Origin: Flavobacteriales bacterium UBA4422
GTDB lineage: Bacteria; Bacteroidota; Bacteroidia; Flavobacteriales_G; Salibacteraceae
Length of the DNA: 8,900 nucleotides
Assembly: GCA_002389645.1 (NCBI GenBank)
Contig: DGQE01000041.1
Span: 1-8,900 of the forward strand
Direction: 5' to 3'
Below the pieces are notes generated by a model. It did not search any database. It was not told the DNA's origin and worked only from the letters and a program-made list of their open reading frames with translations. Position 1 is the first letter of the stretch, and each line of letters begins with the position of its first letter. Positions 5,447 to 8,900 of the stretch are shown piece by piece. The position numbers and the translations under genes were made by a program.

Positions 5447-6280
5447 CCATTTAATATCCTTAAAGTCAGGTTTACGCTTTTCTAAAAATGCATTTCGTCC
5501 TTCTTTGGCTTCGTCCGTCATATAGGCTAGCCTAGTTGCTTCTCCAGCAAATACTTGTTGTCCAACCATCCCGTCATCGGTTAGATTAAAAGCAAATTTT
5601 AGCATCTTGATAGAAGTGGGTGACTTCTGAAGAACCTCAAGTGCCCAGTTGTAGGCTTCTTGTTCCAATTCTTCGTGAGGGAAAACACCATTAACCATTC
5701 CCATGTCAAAAGCCTCTTGAGCGGAGTAATTACGACCCAAAAAGAAGATTTCACGTGCTCTTTTCTGACCCACCATTTTAGCGAGGTATGCTGAGCCGTA
5801 ACCACCGTCAAAACTGGTGACATCAGCATCAGTTTGCTTGAAGATTGCGTGTTCTTTACTCGCAAGCGTTAAATCGGATACGACATGAAGGCTGTGTCCT
5901 CCGCCAACGGCCCATCCTGGCACTACTGCGATTACTATCTTAGGCATGAAGCGGATCAAGCGTTGAACTTCAAGGATGTTTAGACGAGGCATTCCATCAT
6001 CATCCACGTAGCCTTGATGTCCGCGTGCGTTTTGGTCACCTCCGCTGCAAAAAGCCCAGCCACCGTCTTTCTTACTTGGTCCCTCGCCTGAGAAAAGTAC
6101 AACGCCAATATTTACGTCTTCTCTGGCATCGAGAAAAGCTTTATAAAGCTCTGTGACTGTCTTCGGTCTGAAAGCATTGCGAACTTCTGGTCTATTAAAT
6201 GCTATTCTAGCAACTCCTCCACATTTTTTGTAGGTGATGTCTTCAAATTCTTTTACGGTAGTCCAGTTTGGTGTGCTCAT
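5438..6280 (-). CDS. menB: 1,4-dihydroxy-2-naphthoyl-CoA synthase
   Basis: Crotonase-fold enzyme that cyclises o-succinylbenzoyl-CoA to DHNA-CoA in menaquinone synthesis; cytosolic, 280 residues, normal for the family. Motifs: AFNRPEVRNAF (27-37), CSGGDQ (78-83, oxyanion loop), VVPGWAVGGGHSLHVVSDLTLAS (119-141, in two conserved blocks), QTDADVTSFDGGYGSAY (149-165) with Ser156 and Asp158, GQKRAREIFFLGR (171-183), and the C-terminal GEATRLAYMTDEAKEGRNAF (246-265) with the active-site Tyr253. Asp151 occupies the position that separates bicarbonate-independent (type II, e.g. mycobacterial) MenB from the Gly-bearing type I enzymes such as E. coli's. The ATG at 6280 is bounded by an in-frame TGA 12 nt upstream. 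It lies 88 nt downstream of the FGase-MATCAP gene on the same strand; that gap carries a 10-bp palindrome CGTTTAAACG (6321-6330) and no clear promoter, so partial co-transcription is possible. No other men genes are in the window. Confidence 0.97.
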   Translation of the reverse strand: MSTPNWTTVKEFEDITYKKCGGVARIAFNRPEVRNAFRPKTVTELYKAFLDAREDVNIGVVLFSGEGPSKKDGGWAFCSGGDQNARGHQGYVDDDGMPRLNILEVQRLIRFMPKIVIAVVPGWAVGGGHSLHVVSDLTLASKEHAIFKQTDADVTSFDGGYGSAYLAKMVGQKRAREIFFLGRNYSAQEAFDMGMVNGVFPHEELEQEAYNWALEVLQKSPTSIKMLKFAFNLTDDGMVGQQVFAGEATRLAYMTDEAKEGRNAFLEKRKPDFKDIKWIP

Positions 6281-6368
6281 CTTAAGTTGATTTCAGTTTT
6301 CTCGAAAGGATGTGTCAATCCGTTTAAACGCACTTCAATTTTAAATGTTCTGGATGAATTGAGAGGGC

Positions 6369-8357
6369 TTACTTCAGACTATTCGTCAAATACTTTAGGA
6401 TAGGATCCATTTCAACACGGTTTTCGAATGAATTGCACTTGTATTTTGGAGCGTTAAGTATTCCTCGGTCAACCAATTCATTGAGAATAGTTAAGTGAGT
6501 GTGGGTTGTTTTACCTAGAAATAAGTTGTCTAATTTGACACCTCTATCTTGCATTTCAAGCACTTTTCTGAAACCTTTGAGGTAGAGATAATCTTTTGTG
6601 AAACCTCCTCCGCGATATACTCTAGTGACCAAGTAAAAGAGCTTTTCTGATTCTACTTTATGTTCGTCTTTGAGCCACTCATAAGTTGTTTTAAAATCGT
6701 TTCCTCTTGTCAAAGAGTTCACGGCTAAAACCCTTAAAGCCAATTCTTTTAATCTTTTGATCGAAAGTGATCCACTAAGCAACTCACTCATGATGGCAAG
6801 GCCTTCCTGAGTGTATGTATTTCGAGGTAATCCAAGACTTAGAAACTTCAAAGGTTGATCTTGAGCATTCATGGTTGTAACCATATGCACACCGATTTCA
6901 TGATTGAGTAAGGCATTCAATCTTGTCTGGGTGAACTTCGCTCCTTTTTTCAGAAGTAACGTTTTCTTCGAATTGATAACTAAAGCGTCTGATGGAATGT
7001 GCGATACTTCTTGCACTTTAAAGTCAAAGCCATAGCGCTTTCCTTCTGCCTTAAACGTTTCTTGCACCAATTTGCTATCAATGAAAGCTTCGTTTTCGAA
7101 TTGTGGCAATTCATCGCAATAGAGAAGGAATGTTGCGTTTGCGATATCTTGAGTTGACGGTTCTCCAAAATAACGCAATGAATTGTACAAGAAGTTTTCC
7201 GTTCCTAAGGTATTAAGCAAATCAACTTTATCCGTGTAAGATCGAATGATGTCAATGTAAACTTGGCGGATATGCACATCTTCCAATTGGTCCACATCCA
7301 ATTTATACATCTTGGATTTAAAAACATGAGGATCAATGGTCAATGGGCGATAGCGAAATTCTGGATTGACTGTAAATTTAGATTTAAAGAACTTTTTCTT
7401 CTCTTGTTCAATGTTCAGTGGATTCACAAAGCCAAGTACTTCAAAGTTCTTAGCAAGGCGGTAGAGATCATTATCAAGCTTGACTAGTTCAGGCTGCAGT
7501 CCGCCATGAAGCAGAGAGTTCCTCCTTTTCACATCAAAATTTGATTTAGTGTTAATGTAATGCTGCGAGTTCTTAATGATCGCATTTTTAAGGCCTTTAG
7601 CTATGGATTGGATGACAAGCGGGAATGGCTGACCTGTAAGTTCATCCATAAACACCTTTTTGACCTCTGTGGCCAATACTAAGGTGTCATTAAACTCTTC
7701 TTTAACGAATTTCAGCAGATATCCTCTTCCATAAAAAATGTGATTGACGGAAACATCATTACTGAATTTTTTCACTTTGATGTCCATCAGCTCCTTTTTC
7801 CAAAAACTGACTTGCGGATTATATCGTTTGATTTCAATGTTTTCAATACCAATATTGAAAAGATAAGAGACTTTATGTCGCTTGTAATTGTAGGAGTGAA
7901 TGTCATAAACTACAGATGCTCCGTACATTTCCTCTAGTTTTTCAACTAAAGCGCGTACTACTTTATAGAAGTTTCTATGCTTTTCTAAAGAGGTGTTTCT
8001 TTCATCTGCTGTGAGCTCTCTTTTCCAAACCTTTTTACCCCATGCTTCATCATAGATACAACTGGATTCATCTCTGTTCAGGTCGTACTCATATCTAGAG
8101 TCATTTCCAATAAGTGTTAATGGCATCGATTGTATGAACGTATCTGTGTGAGGGTCTTCCTCGTAATAGCGTTCATTTTCGCTTAAGAGACACAGGTCTT
8201 TTAAATCACTCCGCATTCTTGAGCCTGCGTGAATGGCAGTGCAGACATAAGGAGTGTACTCTTGAATTTTTATGAAAAAGTCATCGTTGTAGCTTGCCTC
8301 AAAACAAATGCCTTGTTTGATATTGGCAATAATTTCATCAAGGCTGAGATTTTGCAT
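6369..8357 (-). CDS. Two-domain hydrolase: N-formylglutamate amidohydrolase-like domain fused to a DUF1704/MATCAP (QEGLA) metallopeptidase
   Basis: A 662-residue protein, no signal peptide or TM, so probably cytosolic. Residues about 1-260 carry the N-formylglutamate amidohydrolase pattern in order: AIHAGS (41-46, for the usual PHSG zinc ligand), DPHTDTF (68-74), SRYEYDLNR (87-95, near-canonical), an H-N-F-Y segment (127-131) and VVYDIHSY (149-156, zinc-ligand DxHS). Residues about 300-662 are the DUF1704 part: NHEIGVH (485-491), giving the HExxxH zinc motif with His486, Glu487 and His491, and TQEGLA (516-521) with Glu518 as third ligand. Both active sites look intact. Automatic annotation often calls this family 'flavohemoglobin expression-modulating'; the eukaryotic relative MATCAP1 removes the C-terminal tyrosine of alpha-tubulin. 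The start codon overlaps the upstream ATP-grasp gene by 20 nt, which implies translational coupling and a shared task, inferred here as cleaving or editing a conjugate the ligase makes. Its substrate is unknown. Confidence 0.9.
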   Translation of the reverse strand: MQNLSLDEIIANIKQGICFEASYNDDFFIKIQEYTPYVCTAIHAGSRMRSDLKDLCLLSENERYYEEDPHTDTFIQSMPLTLIGNDSRYEYDLNRDESSCIYDEAWGKKVWKRELTADERNTSLEKHRNFYKVVRALVEKLEEMYGASVVYDIHSYNYKRHKVSYLFNIGIENIEIKRYNPQVSFWKKELMDIKVKKFSNDVSVNHIFYGRGYLLKFVKEEFNDTLVLATEVKKVFMDELTGQPFPLVIQSIAKGLKNAIIKNSQHYINTKSNFDVKRRNSLLHGGLQPELVKLDNDLYRLAKNFEVLGFVNPLNIEQEKKKFFKSKFTVNPEFRYRPLTIDPHVFKSKMYKLDVDQLEDVHIRQVYIDIIRSYTDKVDLLNTLGTENFLYNSLRYFGEPSTQDIANATFLLYCDELPQFENEAFIDSKLVQETFKAEGKRYGFDFKVQEVSHIPSDALVINSKKTLLLKKGAKFTQTRLNALLNHEIGVHMVTTMNAQDQPLKFLSLGLPRNTYTQEGLAIMSELLSGSLSIKRLKELALRVLAVNSLTRGNDFKTTYEWLKDEHKVESEKLFYLVTRVYRGGGFTKDYLYLKGFRKVLEMQDRGVKLDNLFLGKTTHTHLTILNELVDRGILNAPKYKCNSFENRVEMDPILKYLTNSLK

Positions 8358-8900
8358 TTTTCACCGTTAGTTTATGGGCTAATTTTCTGCTCAATGCATC
8401 TTCTTTAGCTGCGACAATATCTTCAGCAAAATCAATGATTTTTTCCTGAAGTCTCGTTCTGTTAAGTTTGTTGATTCGGGTGATACCTCCTGGGCTTAGA
8501 ACATTCACTTCTATCAGCTTGCCGTTAATTACATCAAGCCCAACAAAATAAAGTCCGTCAGCTACTAGACGAGGACCAATCATATCGCAGATTTTGATCT
8601 CATCCTTTGACAATACATGTTTGATTGCTGTGCCCCCAGCGTGCACGTTAGATCTCACCTCATCTGCGCTTGGAACTCGCTTCATAGCGCCTATTGGCTT
8701 TCCATTCAACATCAAAATCCGAACATCTCCTTCGTCAGCTCCTTCTATATACTCTTGGAGGATAACATATTTCTGTTGGCTCTGCCCATTGATATAAAAG
8801 TCGAGCAGTGAACTAACGCTCGCTGCAGCCTTTTTCTCCAACAAGATCACTCCACTGCCTCCATAGCCATCTAACGGCTTTAGAATCATCTTTTCGGCCT
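8338..8900 (-). CDS. GshB-like ATP-grasp ligase, C-terminal part (5' end beyond the right edge)
   Basis: About 187 codons of an ATP-grasp enzyme that forms a peptide-type bond between a carboxylate and an amine. The frame stays open to position 8900 (codons for A, E, K precede the Met at 8889), so that Met is internal and the real start is outside the window. Counting from it: KPLDGYGGSGV (4-14, ATP-binding glycine-rich loop after the conserved Lys), LQEYIEGADEGDVRIL (44-59), RVPSADEVRSNVHAGG (71-86), and GLDVINGKLIEVNVLSPGGI (117-136) with Asp119, Glu127 and Asn129 as Mg2+ ligands. This string of motifs is that of bacterial glutathione synthetase GshB. However, the 20-nt overlap with a two-domain peptidase is not a glutathione-pathway arrangement, and the substrate-determining N-terminal half cannot be seen. 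I therefore give no gene symbol: it is either a true GshB or a GshB-derived ligase for another conjugate. Confidence 0.9.
   Translation of the reverse strand, partial: AEKMILKPLDGYGGSGVILLEKKAAASVSSLLDFYINGQSQQKYVILQEYIEGADEGDVRILMLNGKPIGAMKRVPSADEVRSNVHAGGTAIKHVLSKDEIKICDMIGPRLVADGLYFVGLDVINGKLIEVNVLSPGGITRINKLNRTRLQEKIIDFAEDIVAAKEDALSRKLAHKLTVKNAKSQP

Noticed and set aside
5599..5865. 88-codon minus-strand frame inside menB and the 4424-4639 minus frame inside the CslA-like gene
   Set aside because: Out-of-frame shadows of clear enzymes.
6321..6330. CGTTTAAACG palindrome upstream of menB as an operator
   Set aside because: A single 10-bp palindrome without flanking symmetry or a nearby promoter match is weak evidence by itself.
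6980..7937. Short frames within the FGase-MATCAP gene (6980-7168 minus, 7263-7487 plus, 7740-7937 plus)
   Set aside because: Shadows; the main frame is intact throughout and carries both sets of catalytic motifs.
8594..8811. Two overlapping plus-strand frames opposite the ATP-grasp gene
   Set aside because: They overlap each other and lie antisense to conserved GshB motifs.
8338..8889. ATP-grasp gene starting at the Met at 8889
   Set aside because: The frame stays open to the window edge and this Met lies just before the ATP-binding KPLDGYGG loop, which is in the middle of GshB-type proteins, so it is internal.
1..8900. CRISPR arrays, insertion sequences, prophage or att sites
   Set aside because: No regularly spaced repeats, transposase or integrase motifs, or terminal inverted repeats were seen; the tRNA-Lys has no visible 3' duplicate in the window.

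Overview
The window looks like a chromosomal segment of a marine or environmental Bacteroidota (Flavobacteriia/Cytophagia-like) bacterium of moderate to low GC. The evidence is a GWxTD-domain secreted protein, a DUF1704/MATCAP ('QEGLA') metallopeptidase fused to an N-formylglutamate amidohydrolase-like domain, a GT2/CslA-like glycosyltransferase pair, the near absence of Shine-Dalgarno sequences, and promoters of the Bacteroidota type (TTTG-N19-TAnnTTTG), the best one in front of the tRNA. There are no insertion sequences, phage genes or CRISPR repeats; it reads as core plus lightly accessory genome.

Layout. Left block, transcribed leftward (minus): ridA (2169-2546), a GWxTD-domain secreted protein (585-2081), tRNA-Lys(UUU) (434-506) with its own promoter and a strong terminator, then the 5' part of smpB (228 down to the left edge). 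Middle block, rightward (plus), divergent from ridA: a pabA/trpG-type glutamine amidotransferase (2616-3209), a small cytosolic-looking GT2 glycosyltransferase (3274-3957) and a multi-TM CslA/cellulose-synthase-like GT2 (3950-5428). Right block, leftward and convergent with the middle block: menB (5438-6280), a 662-residue two-domain FGase-MATCAP hydrolase (6369-8357) and the C-terminal half of a GshB-like ATP-grasp ligase (8338 to the right edge).

How the genes work together. The right block holds the most interesting unit: an ATP-grasp ligase that overlaps by 20 nt a protein carrying two predicted zinc hydrolase domains, i.e. a bond-maker tightly coupled to bond-breakers. This suggests a peptide or amino-acid conjugation/deconjugation system rather than, or in addition to, plain glutathione synthesis. 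The two GT2 genes abut or overlap and probably build one glycolipid or polysaccharide. menB indicates menaquinone biosynthesis and pabA/trpG indicates folate and/or tryptophan biosynthesis. ridA is a deaminase that protects against enamine/imine damage. smpB belongs to trans-translation. A perfect 8-8-8 inverted repeat sits between divergent ridA and pabA, over the ridA -7 box.

All calls are by reading motifs in the translated sequence; no database search was run.
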